From an uncultured Bilophila sp. (GTDB taxonomy: Bacteria; Desulfobacterota; Desulfovibrionia; Desulfovibrionales; Desulfovibrionaceae): a stretch of 64,000 bases of DNA. The stretch covers positions 16,843 to 80,842 of the forward strand of contig CAJUHZ010000011.1 in NCBI GenBank assembly GCA_910585945.1, written 5' to 3'. Position 1 is the stretch's first letter; each line of letters starts with the position of its first letter. The translations under genes were made by a program, and so were the position numbers. The notes under the pieces are model-generated. The model did not search any database and was not told the origin of the DNA. It saw only the letters and a list, made by a program, of their open reading frames with translations. Of the stretch, positions 8,335 to 17,420 are shown in pieces.

Positions 8335-10584
8335 ATGACCGCTTCATCAAGGGAAAGGGTGTTTCGCGTGTTCCATACATCGTCCTTCATCATGTTCAAC
8401 CGTCGTGTTCTCCTTGCGGTCTGCGTGTTGTTCTGCGTCGGCGTGTTCACCAGGGGCGTCGTTGTCTATATTGAGAAGTTCGAGGAACATCTCGGTGGTG
8501 AAATCAGCCTCCGGCTTGAGGAGACGGCGCTGTACACCACCGAACGCATCGGTTCCGTGCTTTCGGAAACGAAAGGTCGGCTGCACGACATGGCCGTGGC
8601 CGTGGCCGCCCTTCCTTCCCGCGCCGAGCGCCTGGCGTACCTGAAGCAGGTGAAAGGGCAGGCGGGCTTCGCGTTCCTGAGCTATACGAGCCATGAAGGG
8701 GAGCGGGAGGCGATCGGCGCGTCGGAAGGCGTCGTACCGGCCGATCTGGAAGCGAACCCGTGTTTCCTTGCCGCCCGGGCCGGCAGAAGTTGCATTTCGG
8801 ACTATGCCGGAGCTGCTGGCGGCGTGCTGCTGACGACGCCTGTTTTTTCCGTCACCCACGGGGCGGAGGCTCCCGGCGTGCTTGCGGCCGTGCTGGATGC
8901 GGCAGGGCTGGGGGATGCCCTGAAACTGAAAAGTTTCGGCGGCGAAGGGGCTGCCTGCATCATCAACGGGGACGGCATGGTCATCATGCGCACCTGTGTT
9001 CTCGACGTTGACGACATCTTTTCGGCATGGGAGAAGCGGCCTTTCGCCACGGGGTACAGCCTTGACCGGATCAGGGAGGATATCGCCGCCGGGCGGAACG
9101 GCATGGCCCTGTTCAGCGATACGGCCGGGAAGAGGCAATACGTTTATCACTCCGCCCTGCCCTTCAACCGGTGGACGCTGATCACCACGGTCTCGGAGGA
9201 GGCCGCGGCGCGCAATCACCTGCACATGATTCAGGAGATGATCATTTTTGGCACGGTCATGATCCTCCTTTTCATGGCGCTTGCCGCCTATTGTCTCTAC
9301 TCGTACTGGGCCTCGTACAAGGCACGTCTTGCGGCGCAGACCAAATCGGCGTTCCTCTCCAGCATGAGCCATGAAATACGCACGCCTCTCAATGGCATCA
9401 TCGGACTCAACTACCTGATGCAGCGCAATATTGATAACAGGGACAAGATGCGGCAGTACCTTGAACAGTCGCGCTCCACAGCCGAATATCTGCTGTCGCT
9501 CATCAATGACATTCTTGATATCAACAAGCTGGATGCGGACAGAATGGAGATAGCCAGCAATCCCCTGCGTATTGACAGGGTTGTGGAGACGCTGCAATCC
9601 ATCTTGGGATCCGGCATGACCGCGAAAGGGATCACCTTCACTGTTCATGCGGATCTCAGCCAGCCATGCATTTTGGGTGATGCGGTGCGCCTTGAGCAGG
9701 TGCTCATGAATATTCTCGGCAATGCCGTCAAGTTCACGCCTTCGGGCGGACAGATCAGGTTCGCCGTTTCCCAGCGGATGCATGACGAGCTCTCCGTGAT
9801 CACCCGCTTTGAAATTGTCGACACCGGCTGCGGCATGAGCGAGGACTTTCAGGAACGCATTTTTGAGGCGTTTTCCCAGGAAAGGAACAGGTGCACCGCG
9901 GGGAACGAGGGCACGGGGCTTGGCATGGCCATCAGCTACCAGCTCATGCGCAAGATGGGCGGCACGCTTTCGGTGGTCAGCAGGCTGGGAGAAGGAAGCC
10001 GCTTTACGGCGGATCTTCCGGCGCGGATATGTCGCCTCGAAGATGAAGGGGCGGATCATGCCGGTCAGGCCGCGGATCGGTCCGATCTGTCTGATCGGGC
10101 TGAGGAGGCCGCGCGTCGCCTTCCGCAATCTGGCGCTCGGCCTGCCGCCCGGCCTGGCGAGCGACAGGACGCGCCGTCGGGCGTGGAAGTTCCCATGCGG
10201 CCCCTTCATATCCTTGTGGCCGAAGACAACGATCTGAACCGCGATCTCCTGACGGAAATTCTGGAAATGAGCGGCATGACCGTCCAGGCGGCGTGCGACG
10301 GACGCGAAGCCCTCGACATGTTCGCGGCTTCCGAGCCGGGCGGGTTCGACGTGATCCTCATGGACATGCAAATGCCTGTCATGGACGGCCTTGCGGCCAC
10401 GCGCGCCATACGCGGGCTTGAGCGATCCGATGCCGTGACGGTGCGGATCTACGCCTGCACGGCCAACAGCTTTGCGGAAGACAGGGAAAAATGTCTTGCT
10501 GCCGGAATGAGCGGCTTTCTGGCCAAACCCGTGAACGTTCCCGCGCTTCTGGAAGCGCTGAAGGACTCCGCCGCCGAAAACTGA
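8335..10584 (+). CDS. Membrane-bound hybrid sensor histidine kinase with receiver domain
   Basis: Hybrid two-component sensor of up to 749 residues. A transmembrane helix near residues 22-45 is followed by a periplasmic sensor region of about 250 residues and a second helix near 298-325. The cytoplasmic part has a HisKA domain with the phosphoryl-accepting His at about residue 346 (SHEIRTPLNGI), a HATPase domain with GNAVKFTP, DTGCGMSED and GTGLGMA boxes, a variable linker, and a C-terminal receiver domain with the acceptor Asp at about 677 (ILMDMQMPVMDG). No output regulator gene lies next to it, so the phosphorelay partner is unknown. The start is uncertain: ATG at 8335, GTG at 8359 (with AAGGGAAAGG upstream) and ATG at 8392 are all possible. 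Confidence 0.9.
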   Translation: MTASSRERVFRVFHTSSFIMFNRRVLLAVCVLFCVGVFTRGVVVYIEKFEEHLGGEISLRLEETALYTTERIGSVLSETKGRLHDMAVAVAALPSRAERLAYLKQVKGQAGFAFLSYTSHEGEREAIGASEGVVPADLEANPCFLAARAGRSCISDYAGAAGGVLLTTPVFSVTHGAEAPGVLAAVLDAAGLGDALKLKSFGGEGAACIINGDGMVIMRTCVLDVDDIFSAWEKRPFATGYSLDRIREDIAAGRNGMALFSDTAGKRQYVYHSALPFNRWTLITTVSEEAAARNHLHMIQEMIIFGTVMILLFMALAAYCLYSYWASYKARLAAQTKSAFLSSMSHEIRTPLNGIIGLNYLMQRNIDNRDKMRQYLEQSRSTAEYLLSLINDILDINKLDADRMEIASNPLRIDRVVETLQSILGSGMTAKGITFTVHADLSQPCILGDAVRLEQVLMNILGNAVKFTPSGGQIRFAVSQRMHDELSVITRFEIVDTGCGMSEDFQERIFEAFSQERNRCTAGNEGTGLGMAISYQLMRKMGGTLSVVSRLGEGSRFTADLPARICRLEDEGADHAGQAADRSDLSDRAEEAARRLPQSGARPAARPGERQDAPSGVEVPMRPLHILVAEDNDLNRDLLTEILEMSGMTVQAACDGREALDMFAASEPGGFDVILMDMQMPVMDGLAATRAIRGLERSDAVTVRIYACTANSFAEDREKCLAAGMSGFLAKPVNVPALLEALKDSAAEN

Positions 10585-10660
10585 CAAAAATGCCCCCGGC
10601 ACTGAAATTGCAAAAGCCGGCACGCAACATGCAGCGGGAAAATGCTGCCGGGAGGGTGCG

Positions 10661-11119
10661 ATGCTATTGCAAACGATTCTGGACAAGGGGATTTCCGCCG
10701 CCGATCAACTGGGCGCGAGCGAACGGACGACAAGGGCAGGCAGGAACAACGCCGGCTCGCTCCCCGCCTCGTGGGGGAGCGACGTCGTCAGCATTTCTCC
10801 GGAAGCCCGGGCCGCCCTGGCCGGCGCGACACCCGGCGAGGCGGAACAGGCCGATCGGACTTCCGGCACGCGGGAAGCGTTCACAAACTATATGGACAAG
10901 GCGCGGAATCGGGCTCAGGAAGAGGAGTCTGGGGACAAGCTGGAGCAGTTGAGAAAAAAACTCAAGGAATTGCGCAATCGCCTGGCTCAGGTCATGAATG
11001 GAAAGCAGACAGGCGATAAAAACGAGGGGCTGGTCAAGGCGCTGAACAGCCAGATCCGCGAGGTGGCCTCGCAGATCGCCGAACTGACGGCTCAGGCCAT
11101 GCAGACGAAGGGAAAGTAG
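10661..11119 (+). CDS. Small hypothetical protein with a C-terminal coiled coil
   Basis: Protein of 152 residues with a good GGGAGGG ribosome binding site. The N-terminal 80 residues are polar and probably disordered (ISPEARAALAG). Residues about 85-150 form a heptad-rich, highly charged helix (KLEQLRKKLKELRNRLAQVM, then IREVASQIAELTAQAM) that looks like a coiled coil. There is no signal peptide or membrane segment. It resembles in general character the FlxA-like small coiled-coil proteins, but I do not recognise a specific family. A dispersed inverted-repeat element begins five bases after its stop codon. Confidence 0.65.
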   Translation: MLLQTILDKGISAADQLGASERTTRAGRNNAGSLPASWGSDVVSISPEARAALAGATPGEAEQADRTSGTREAFTNYMDKARNRAQEEESGDKLEQLRKKLKELRNRLAQVMNGKQTGDKNEGLVKALNSQIREVASQIAELTAQAMQTKGK

Positions 11120-11123
11120 AAGT

Positions 11124-11254
11124 CATTTCATCATCCTCATGAAGCGACTCCCAACGGCAGTCTGGCGCGGAGCGAAAAGCGCCGTGGACGATCCCGGGAG
11201 TCCCGTTTTCGGGCGAATGCCCCTGTAATTCAGCCTGTACCGGATCATGAAATG
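11124..11254. repeat. Short inverted-repeat intergenic element, family B, copy 1
   Basis: About 131 bases bounded by CATTTCATCATCC (11124-) and GGATCATGAAATG (-11254), which pair as terminal inverted repeats with one mismatch. The interior shares GTCTGGCGCGG, GCGAAAAGCGCCGTG and TTTTCGGGCGAATG with the copy at 62006-62145. It encodes no protein. Confidence 0.7.
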
Positions 11255-11286
11255 AATGCAGCCCTGTTCTTTTGCGGAATCTCCTG

Positions 11287-13020
11287 ATGAAATATCTTTC
11301 CTCGCAAATCCTGGCGTTTTTGCAGCAGCGCGGCGTCAGGCGCAACATCAATTACCTCAAACGCTTTATCGGAATGCTTTTGCTGATGATCATCGGCTAC
11401 AGCGTTCTGTTCCATTACATCATGGCCTATGAGGGCCGCTCCTTTTCCTGGATGACGGGCATTTACTGGACGCTTACCGTTATGTCCACGCTCGGTTTCG
11501 GGGATATCACGTTCATGTCCGATCTGGGCCGCTGTTTCTCGATACTTGTCCTGCTCTCGGGCGTGATTTTTTTTCTGGTGATGCTGCCTTTCACCTTCAT
11601 CCAGTATTTTTACGCGCCGTGGCTGGAGGCGCAGAAAAAGGAGCAGATTCCGCGTTCCGTGCCGGCGGGAATGAAGGGGCATGTGATTCTGGTGGGCATG
11701 AGTCCCATCACGCTCAATCTGGCGGAAGATCTCATGCACTACGGTACGCACTGCGTCATTTTGTGCCATGAAAGTCAGAGTCTGCTTGATCTGCTTGATC
11801 AGGGCTATCATGTCGTGGTGGGCGATCATGACAACAGCAACGCCTACCGCAAGATGCAGGCGGCTTCGGCCGCCATGCTGGTGGCCCTGGATACGGACAT
11901 TCGCAACACGAGCACGGTTTTTGCGGCGCGCGAGGCGGCGCCGGACGTGCCCATTGTGGCGCGGGCGGAAAATGAGGCATCCATTGATATCCTGCAACTG
12001 GCCGGAAGCACGCGCGTTTTTCTGTTCCATGCCCTGCTTGGTCAGGCGCTTGCCCGGCGCGTGATCTCAAGCCCGGTCCGCTCCACCGTGCTCAAGCGTT
12101 TTGAGCGTCTGGTGGTGGCGGAGGCTCCGGTCATGCGCACGCAGCTTGTGGGCAAAAGCCTGCGCGAGTGCAGCCTGCGCAACCGCACGGGCGTGAACGT
12201 CGTGGGCGTGTGGGAGCGGGGGCGGTTTTCCCTGCCTTCGCCGGACACGCGTTTTTCTCCCTTCACCGTGCTGGTCATAGCGGGAACAAGGATGCAGATC
12301 GCCGCGTTCGACAGGTTGCTGGGCAGTGGGCAGAAGCGCGATCCCCACGCTTCGACAGTGGTGCTTGGGGGCGGACGCGTCGGGGTGGCCGTGGCGGAGC
12401 AGTTGAAGGAGCGGGGCATTCCCGCCGTGGTGGTGGACAGGGAGATCCCCGCCCAACTGCACGAAGGCGGTTACATCCGGGGCGATGCGGCCGATCTGGA
12501 GGTGCTGGAACGGGCGGGCATCCGCACCGCGTCGTCGGCGGTCATCACCACTCATGACGACGACACGAACATTTATCTGACCATTTATTGCCGCCGTCTG
12601 CGTCCGGACATGCAGATCATCAGCCGCGCCTCTCTGGATCGCAATGTCGGCACGCTGCACGCGGCCGGCGCGGATCTCGTGCTTTCGCTGGCTTCCCTGA
12701 TGACCATGAGCGTGATCAACCTGCTCACGCCGGGCAAGATCTTCATGATCAACGAGGGGCTGAACATTTTCCGCAGTGCCGTCGCTCCGGCGCTGGTCGG
12801 CAGGAATCTGGCCGAAAGCGGCATCCGTGTGCGGACAAACTGCAGCGTGGTGGCCGTGCGCGGGCCGGATGGCGTCATGCACGTCAACCCCGAGCCGGAC
12901 TTTGTTTTTTCCGCCGGCGATGAAGTGTATCTTATCGGTGATTCCACGGCGGAAAGCGCTTACGCCGGTCTTTACGGGAGCGAACCCCGCACAGGCACGC
13001 CCGAGGCGTGGAAGCCCTGA
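11287..13020 (+). CDS. Potassium channel with two RCK (TrkA-N/TrkA-C) domains
   Basis: Inner-membrane channel protein of 577 residues. The N-terminal 115 residues form a two-helix pore module with selectivity filter TLGFGD at residues 68-73. It is followed by two tandem regulator-of-conductance modules. The first RCK nucleotide-binding site is altered (VGMSPITLN in place of GxGxxG). The second is canonical (VVLGGGRVGVAVAEQL near residue 357). Each is followed by a TrkA-C-like domain, the last ending near residue 560. Fused double-RCK channels gate potassium flow in response to nucleotides or ions. A TTG five codons upstream (11272) is an alternative start. It stands alone, between an inverted-repeat element and a convergent ABC gene. 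Confidence 0.88.
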   Translation: MKYLSSQILAFLQQRGVRRNINYLKRFIGMLLLMIIGYSVLFHYIMAYEGRSFSWMTGIYWTLTVMSTLGFGDITFMSDLGRCFSILVLLSGVIFFLVMLPFTFIQYFYAPWLEAQKKEQIPRSVPAGMKGHVILVGMSPITLNLAEDLMHYGTHCVILCHESQSLLDLLDQGYHVVVGDHDNSNAYRKMQAASAAMLVALDTDIRNTSTVFAAREAAPDVPIVARAENEASIDILQLAGSTRVFLFHALLGQALARRVISSPVRSTVLKRFERLVVAEAPVMRTQLVGKSLRECSLRNRTGVNVVGVWERGRFSLPSPDTRFSPFTVLVIAGTRMQIAAFDRLLGSGQKRDPHASTVVLGGGRVGVAVAEQLKERGIPAVVVDREIPAQLHEGGYIRGDAADLEVLERAGIRTASSAVITTHDDDTNIYLTIYCRRLRPDMQIISRASLDRNVGTLHAAGADLVLSLASLMTMSVINLLTPGKIFMINEGLNIFRSAVAPALVGRNLAESGIRVRTNCSVVAVRGPDGVMHVNPEPDFVFSAGDEVYLIGDSTAESAYAGLYGSEPRTGTPEAWKP

Positions 13021-13032
13021 TATCTCAAACAA

Positions 13033-13986
13033 TCAAAAAAGATGGCAGGCGACACGCCGCTCCGGCGCGATTTCAAGCAGGGCCGGGGCCGGAGCCGTGC
13101 GGCAGCGCGGCATGGCCTCGGGGCAGCGGGGGTGGAAGGCGCAGCCCTCGGGCGGGGCGAAGGGGCTTGGCGGTTCTCCCGAAAGCGCGGGTGCGCTCCG
13201 GCGCGCCGCCGCGCGCAACGCCGGCGCGGCCGCCAGCAGCGCCCGCGTGTAGGGGTGGGCCGGCTCCCGGAACAGCGCCGCGCGGGGAGCCAGTTCCAGA
13301 ATGCGCCCCAGATACATCACGGCCACCCTGTCGCTCATGTGGCCGACCACGCCGAGATCGTGCGAAATGAACAGATAGGCGAGGCCGAACGTCTCTTGCG
13401 CGTCCCTGAGCAGGTTCAGCACCTGCGCCTGGATTGAGGCGTCAAGGGCGGAGACGGCTTCGTCGCACACCACCAGATCGGGGCGCGTCACAAGCGCTCT
13501 GGCAATCGCCACCCTCTGGCGCTGGCCTCCGGAAAACTCGTGCGGGTAACGGCGGGCGTGTTCGGGAGCGAGACCCACCCGCGCCAGCATGGCGTTGACC
13601 CGTTCCTCTCTTTCCCGGCGGGAAAGCCTTTCGGCCAGGAGCGGTTCGCCCACGGCCGCGCCAATCCTCATGCGCGGGTTGAGGGAAGAAAAAGGATCCT
13701 GAAAGACCATTTGCAGCCGGCCGCGTGCGCCCGTCTCGCCGCGTGCGCCGGGCGCGGGCAGCGCTTGCCCCTCGAACAGGACGCGCCCCGATGTGGGAGC
13801 AAGCAGGCCGACGGCCATGCGCCCCAGCGTGGACTTGCCGCAGCCGGACTCGCCCACAAGCCCGAGCGTTTCACCCCGCCGCACCACGAGGGAAACGCCG
13901 GCCACCGCGTGGACTTCGCCCTGCGCGTGGCCGAAAACGCCTCCCCGGACCGTGAACGAACGCCGGACATCCTGAAATTCAAGCAT
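13033..13986 (-). CDS. Oligopeptide/dipeptide ABC transporter ATP-binding protein (OppF/DppF type), orphan
   Basis: ATPase of 317 residues with Walker A GESGCGKST, Q-loop VFQDPFSSLNP, signature FSGGQRQRVAIARAL and Walker B LVVCDEAVSALD, and the cysteine-containing C-terminal extension typical of peptide/nickel transporters (GCAFHPRCPEAMPRC). Such subunits normally pair with OppD and two permeases. Here no partner subunit lies nearby: it begins 12 bases after the nrdG stop and is the last gene of the nrd string, ending convergent to the potassium channel gene. It may serve a transporter encoded elsewhere or be a remnant of one. The family is certain; the substrate is unknown. Confidence 0.9.
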   Translation of the reverse strand: MLEFQDVRRSFTVRGGVFGHAQGEVHAVAGVSLVVRRGETLGLVGESGCGKSTLGRMAVGLLAPTSGRVLFEGQALPAPGARGETGARGRLQMVFQDPFSSLNPRMRIGAAVGEPLLAERLSRREREERVNAMLARVGLAPEHARRYPHEFSGGQRQRVAIARALVTRPDLVVCDEAVSALDASIQAQVLNLLRDAQETFGLAYLFISHDLGVVGHMSDRVAVMYLGRILELAPRAALFREPAHPYTRALLAAAPALRAAARRSAPALSGEPPSPFAPPEGCAFHPRCPEAMPRCRTAPAPALLEIAPERRVACHLF

Positions 13987-13998
13987 GGAGATTGCGGC

Positions 13999-14571
13999 CT
14001 ACAGATCCCGCTGCACGGCGCGCGAGGCGGCAAGGGAGGCGGGCACGTCGATAAAACGCTGGTTGGACGATCCCCGAAATTTCAGATCCAGAGAGCGCCG
14101 CTCCAGCACAAAGGGACCGTCCACCACCACGTCGAGGCTTGCCAGAAATGTCGCGTGCCGCGGCCGGGCCAGCAGTTCCTCCATGAGGTAACCGGTGTAG
14201 GCCATGAGATGGTAGCCCTGCCGCTTGAGTTCGGCCGCCAGCGGGGCCAGGGTTTCGCTCTGCAGAAAAGGCTCGCCCCCGCTGAAGGTGACCCCGCGCG
14301 TGATCGAGTTCTTGCGGATATCGCGCAGGATATCGTCCAGGCTCACTTCCACTCCGCCCGAGACGGCATGGGTGGCGGGATTGTGGCAACCGGGGCAGTG
14401 GTGGGGGCAGCCCTGCGTGAACAGCACATAGCGAAGCCCCGGCCCGTCCACAATGGATTCTTCCACCTTGCCGGCAATACGGACGCGCGCCCTGCCGGCA
14501 AGAGGGGCCGCCCCCGCAAAAAGCGGATCGTGCCGGCACGGCGTCGTGTTTGCGGACGATGAAAACAGCAT
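13999..14571 (-). CDS. nrdG: Anaerobic ribonucleotide reductase activating protein (radical SAM)
   Basis: Radical-SAM activase of 190 residues that generates the glycyl radical on class III ribonucleotide reductase. The SAM-binding 4Fe-4S motif CPHHCPGC (CxxxCxxC) is at about residues 55-62, followed by the GGEP motif in VTFSGGEPFLQ near residue 98. The N-terminal 30 residues are longer than in minimal NrdG proteins, but AAAGGG about ten bases upstream of the ATG supports this start. It follows nrdD and the small glycyl-radical-domain gene on the same strand, so the three are almost surely one operon. Confidence 0.92.
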   Translation of the reverse strand: MLFSSSANTTPCRHDPLFAGAAPLAGRARVRIAGKVEESIVDGPGLRYVLFTQGCPHHCPGCHNPATHAVSGGVEVSLDDILRDIRKNSITRGVTFSGGEPFLQSETLAPLAAELKRQGYHLMAYTGYLMEELLARPRHATFLASLDVVVDGPFVLERRSLDLKFRGSSNQRFIDVPASLAASRAVQRDL

Positions 14572-14587
14572 GCTTCAGCAACCCTTT

Positions 14588-14752
14588 TCAGTTCCACTTG
14601 CCCATCCGGCAGTGCTTGACGCGGTCATGCTCTTCTTCCCGCTTGGCGTTGTTGAAGCGATCCAGCGTGCCGACAAGGTAGCCGGTGATGCGCCGGATGC
14701 GTTCAAACCTGACGCCTTCTCCCACCATCTGCTGCGTTTTCATGCTTTCCAT
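14588..14752 (-). CDS. Free-standing NrdD-like glycyl-radical domain protein (54 aa)
   Basis: Very short protein of 54 residues preceded by AAGGAG at ideal spacing. Residues 15-48 (RFERIRRITGYLVGTLDRF, then NNAKREEEHDRVKH) match the extreme C-terminus of class III ribonucleotide reductases, where RRVCGYLG holds the radical glycine and is followed by a charged NAGKxEE..RVKH tail. Gly24 in RITGY is the candidate radical site. The gene lies between nrdD and nrdG. Small proteins of this type are often annotated simply as anaerobic ribonucleoside-triphosphate reductase. It could be a separate radical-carrying piece, similar in principle to the GrcA/YfiD spare part of pyruvate formate-lyase; that role is inference. 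Confidence 0.75.
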   Translation of the reverse strand: MESMKTQQMVGEGVRFERIRRITGYLVGTLDRFNNAKREEEHDRVKHCRMGKWN

Positions 14753-14857
14753 GTCCCGGCTCCTTTCTGCCTTGCGGGCAGGCTTGCAGCGTTTTTCCGC
14801 AACTCGTTTCACGATTCCGCCCCAGGGGTGGATCATGCGGATCGTTGGGAAAACGCT

Positions 14858-17134
14858 CTAAAACGTGATGTTGGGAATTTTGTCGTCCGCTTCCCGGCGT
14901 TCTTCCGCCGAACGGTGATCGCGGACATATCCCTTGATTTTCAGCAATTTTTCCAGGGGGATGCCCTCGCCGTCGCGGCGGCCGCAACGGGGGCAGACCT
15001 CCCCGATGATGCCCGTATACCCGCACACGGGATCCCGATCCACAGGGTGATTGATCGAGCCGTAGCCGATGCCGGCTTCCTTCATCGCCCGGATGATGGC
15101 TTCAAAGGCGTCCAGATTGCTCGCGGGGTCCCCGTCCACCTCCACATAGGTGATGTGGCCGCCGTTGGTAAGGGCGTGATAGGGAGCCTCAAGGCGGATC
15201 TTGTTGTGCGCGCTGATCGGAAAGTACACGGGAATATGAAAGGAATTGGTGTAGTAATCCCGATCCGTCAGACCCGGAAGCGTGCCGAAGAGGGCGCGAT
15301 CCAGCCGCACGAAGCGCCCGGCCAGCCCCTCGGCCGGCGTGGCGATGACCGAGAAGTTGAGTCCGGTTTCCTCCGTTTTGGCGTCCGCCCGTTCCCGAAT
15401 GCGGCCGATGATGCGCAAACCGAGCGCCTGCGCCTCTTCCGATTCGCCGTGGTGCGCACCCACAAGCGCCTTGAGGCATTCGGCAAGGCCAATGAAGCCG
15501 ATGGTCAGCGTGCCGTGCCTGAGCACGTCGCGCACTTCGTCGTCCGGGCCGAGGCGCTCCGAATCAAGCCAGATGCCCTGCCCCATGAGGAAGGGATAAT
15601 TTTTGCATTTCTTGCCGCTCTGGATATCCAGCCGTTCGAGAAGCTGGGCGAAGACCAGGGAGATTTTCCGATCCAGTTCCTCGAAAAAGCCGTCCACATC
15701 GCCCCGGTGTTTGAGGCCGAGGCGGGGCAGATTCAGGGAGGTGAAGCTCAGGTTGCCGCGCCCGTTGACGATTTCGCGCTCCGGGTCGTGCCGGTTGCCG
15801 ATGACGCGCGTGCGGCAGCCCATGTAGGCGATTTCCGTCTCGGGCCGGCCGGGCTTGTAGTAGTGGAGATTGAACGGCGCGTCGATAAAGGAAAAATTGG
15901 GAAAGAGCCGTTTGGCCGACACCCGGCAGGCCAGTTTGAAGAGGTCGTGATTCGGGTCGCCTTCCCGATAGTTGACGCCGTCTTTCACCTTGAAGATGTG
16001 AATGGGGAAAATGGGCGTTTCGCCGTTGCCGAGACCCGCTTCGGTGGCAAGCAGGACGTTGCGGATCACCATGCGGCCTTCCGGGGAGGTATCCGTGCCG
16101 TAATTGATGGAACTGAACGGAATCTGCGCCCCGGCCCGGCTGTGCATGGTGTTGAGGTTGTGCACCAGACCTTCCATGGCCTGATACACGTCCCTTTCGG
16201 TTTGGGCGAGGGCCTTGGCCACAACCCTGTCCGTTCTCTCCGCCGGCAGAAGCTCGCGCAACGCGGCCCGGGTGAAGGCGAGGCCGTCTTCGTCAAGGAG
16301 GCTTTCCCGCTCGTCAAAAAAGGCGCGCAAGGCGTTTTTGACCCCGAGGGCGGCTTCTTCCGCGCACCACTCGCCAAGATTGAGCGTCAGCCCCACGTTG
16401 CGGATAAAGCTTTTGGCCACGCCGGGGGCCATGCCGTAATCAAAGTTGGGTATGCTCTGGCCGCCGTGCTGATCGTTCTGGTTGGACTGGATGGCGATGC
16501 ATGCGAGCGCGCTGTAGCTCTGGATGCTGTTTGGCTCGCGCAGAAAACCGTGCCCGGTGTTGAAGCCGCCCTTGAACAGCTTCTTGATGTCGATCTGGCA
16601 ACAGGTGGTGGTGAGGGAGAGAAAATCCAGATCGTGGATGTGGATGTCTCCCTCGTTGTGCGCGCGGCTGTGTTCGGGCAGGAGCAGGAACATTTCGTAA
16701 AACTGCTTGGCGGCTTCGCTCCCGTACTTGAGCATGGTCCCCATGGCCGTGTCGCCGTCGATATTGGCGTTCTCGCGCTTGAGGTCGTTGTCGCGCGCGT
16801 CCTTGAACGAAAGATCGTGCATGGTGGACATGAGGCGCGTCTTCATTTCCCGCAGGCGCGTGCGCTCGTTGCGGTAGAGAATGTACGCCTTGGCCGTGCG
16901 GGCGTGGCCGGTCTTGATCAGGGTCCGTTCCACCAGATCCTGCACCTGCTCCACTTCCGGAATCGTATTGCTGAAATCCCGCTCCAGTTCTGCGACGACA
17001 AGATCGGCGATGGTCCGGGCAAGCGCGCGATCCGTGCCGCCCTGGGAACCGGCGGCGCGGAAGACGGCTTCGGCGATCTTGTTCACGTCGAAGGGCACCA
17101 GCCGCGAATCTCGTTTCTTGATGCTTGCCAGCAT
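14858..17134 (-). CDS. nrdD: Anaerobic (class III) ribonucleoside-triphosphate reductase
   Basis: Catalytic subunit of 758 residues that reduces NTPs to dNTPs without oxygen, using a glycyl radical. An N-terminal ATP-cone (KKRDSRLVPFDVNKIAEAV) covers about residues 1-95. Substrate/radical motifs follow (CIAIQSNQNDQHGG near 205; IAYMGCRTRVIGN near 437, with a candidate active-site cysteine). The C-terminus has a reduced zinc-finger-like region with C704, C714 and C717, instead of the usual four cysteines, and the stretch KIKGYVRD with Gly735 about where the radical glycine is expected. The canonical RVxGY-type motif is better preserved in the 54-residue protein encoded just downstream. The leader contains a terminator-like hairpin, so expression may be attenuated. 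Confidence 0.95.
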   Translation of the reverse strand: MLASIKKRDSRLVPFDVNKIAEAVFRAAGSQGGTDRALARTIADLVVAELERDFSNTIPEVEQVQDLVERTLIKTGHARTAKAYILYRNERTRLREMKTRLMSTMHDLSFKDARDNDLKRENANIDGDTAMGTMLKYGSEAAKQFYEMFLLLPEHSRAHNEGDIHIHDLDFLSLTTTCCQIDIKKLFKGGFNTGHGFLREPNSIQSYSALACIAIQSNQNDQHGGQSIPNFDYGMAPGVAKSFIRNVGLTLNLGEWCAEEAALGVKNALRAFFDERESLLDEDGLAFTRAALRELLPAERTDRVVAKALAQTERDVYQAMEGLVHNLNTMHSRAGAQIPFSSINYGTDTSPEGRMVIRNVLLATEAGLGNGETPIFPIHIFKVKDGVNYREGDPNHDLFKLACRVSAKRLFPNFSFIDAPFNLHYYKPGRPETEIAYMGCRTRVIGNRHDPEREIVNGRGNLSFTSLNLPRLGLKHRGDVDGFFEELDRKISLVFAQLLERLDIQSGKKCKNYPFLMGQGIWLDSERLGPDDEVRDVLRHGTLTIGFIGLAECLKALVGAHHGESEEAQALGLRIIGRIRERADAKTEETGLNFSVIATPAEGLAGRFVRLDRALFGTLPGLTDRDYYTNSFHIPVYFPISAHNKIRLEAPYHALTNGGHITYVEVDGDPASNLDAFEAIIRAMKEAGIGYGSINHPVDRDPVCGYTGIIGEVCPRCGRRDGEGIPLEKLLKIKGYVRDHRSAEERREADDKIPNITF

Positions 17135-17198
17135 ATGACCACCAGGTAAGAAATGGGGCGTTCCCTTTTCAGCGGGAAAGCGTTCCCGGGCGAGGGAT

Positions 17199-17231
17199 AA
17201 AAAAGCCCTTCGCCCTGCGCGCGGACGAAGG
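17199..17231 (-). promoter_or_regulatory. Terminator-like hairpin in the nrdD leader (possible attenuator)
   Basis: Read on the minus strand, CCTTCGTCC and GGGCGAAGG form a 9-bp stem with a seven-base loop, followed at once by GCTTTTTT. It lies about 65-95 bases upstream of the nrdD start and downstream of the AT-rich candidate promoter, so it could stop transcription before nrdD under some condition. I see no recognisable cobalamin or purine riboswitch core beside it. Confidence 0.55.
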
Positions 17232-17420
17232 ACGTCTCATCGCCCCAAAATACCGAACGGCAAGATTCGCCGCGGCACTTTTGAAAAAACGCGCGCCGCT
17301 TTCGGAGCGAGCAGATCTTTCCGCTTGCTCTTGCCTCCCGGTTTTTACGGAGCAGTCTCGACGCCCGAGGTCCTTTTTCTAGCCAAGGGGGGAGAGCCTG
17401 TCAATGCGATCGCCCGAAGT

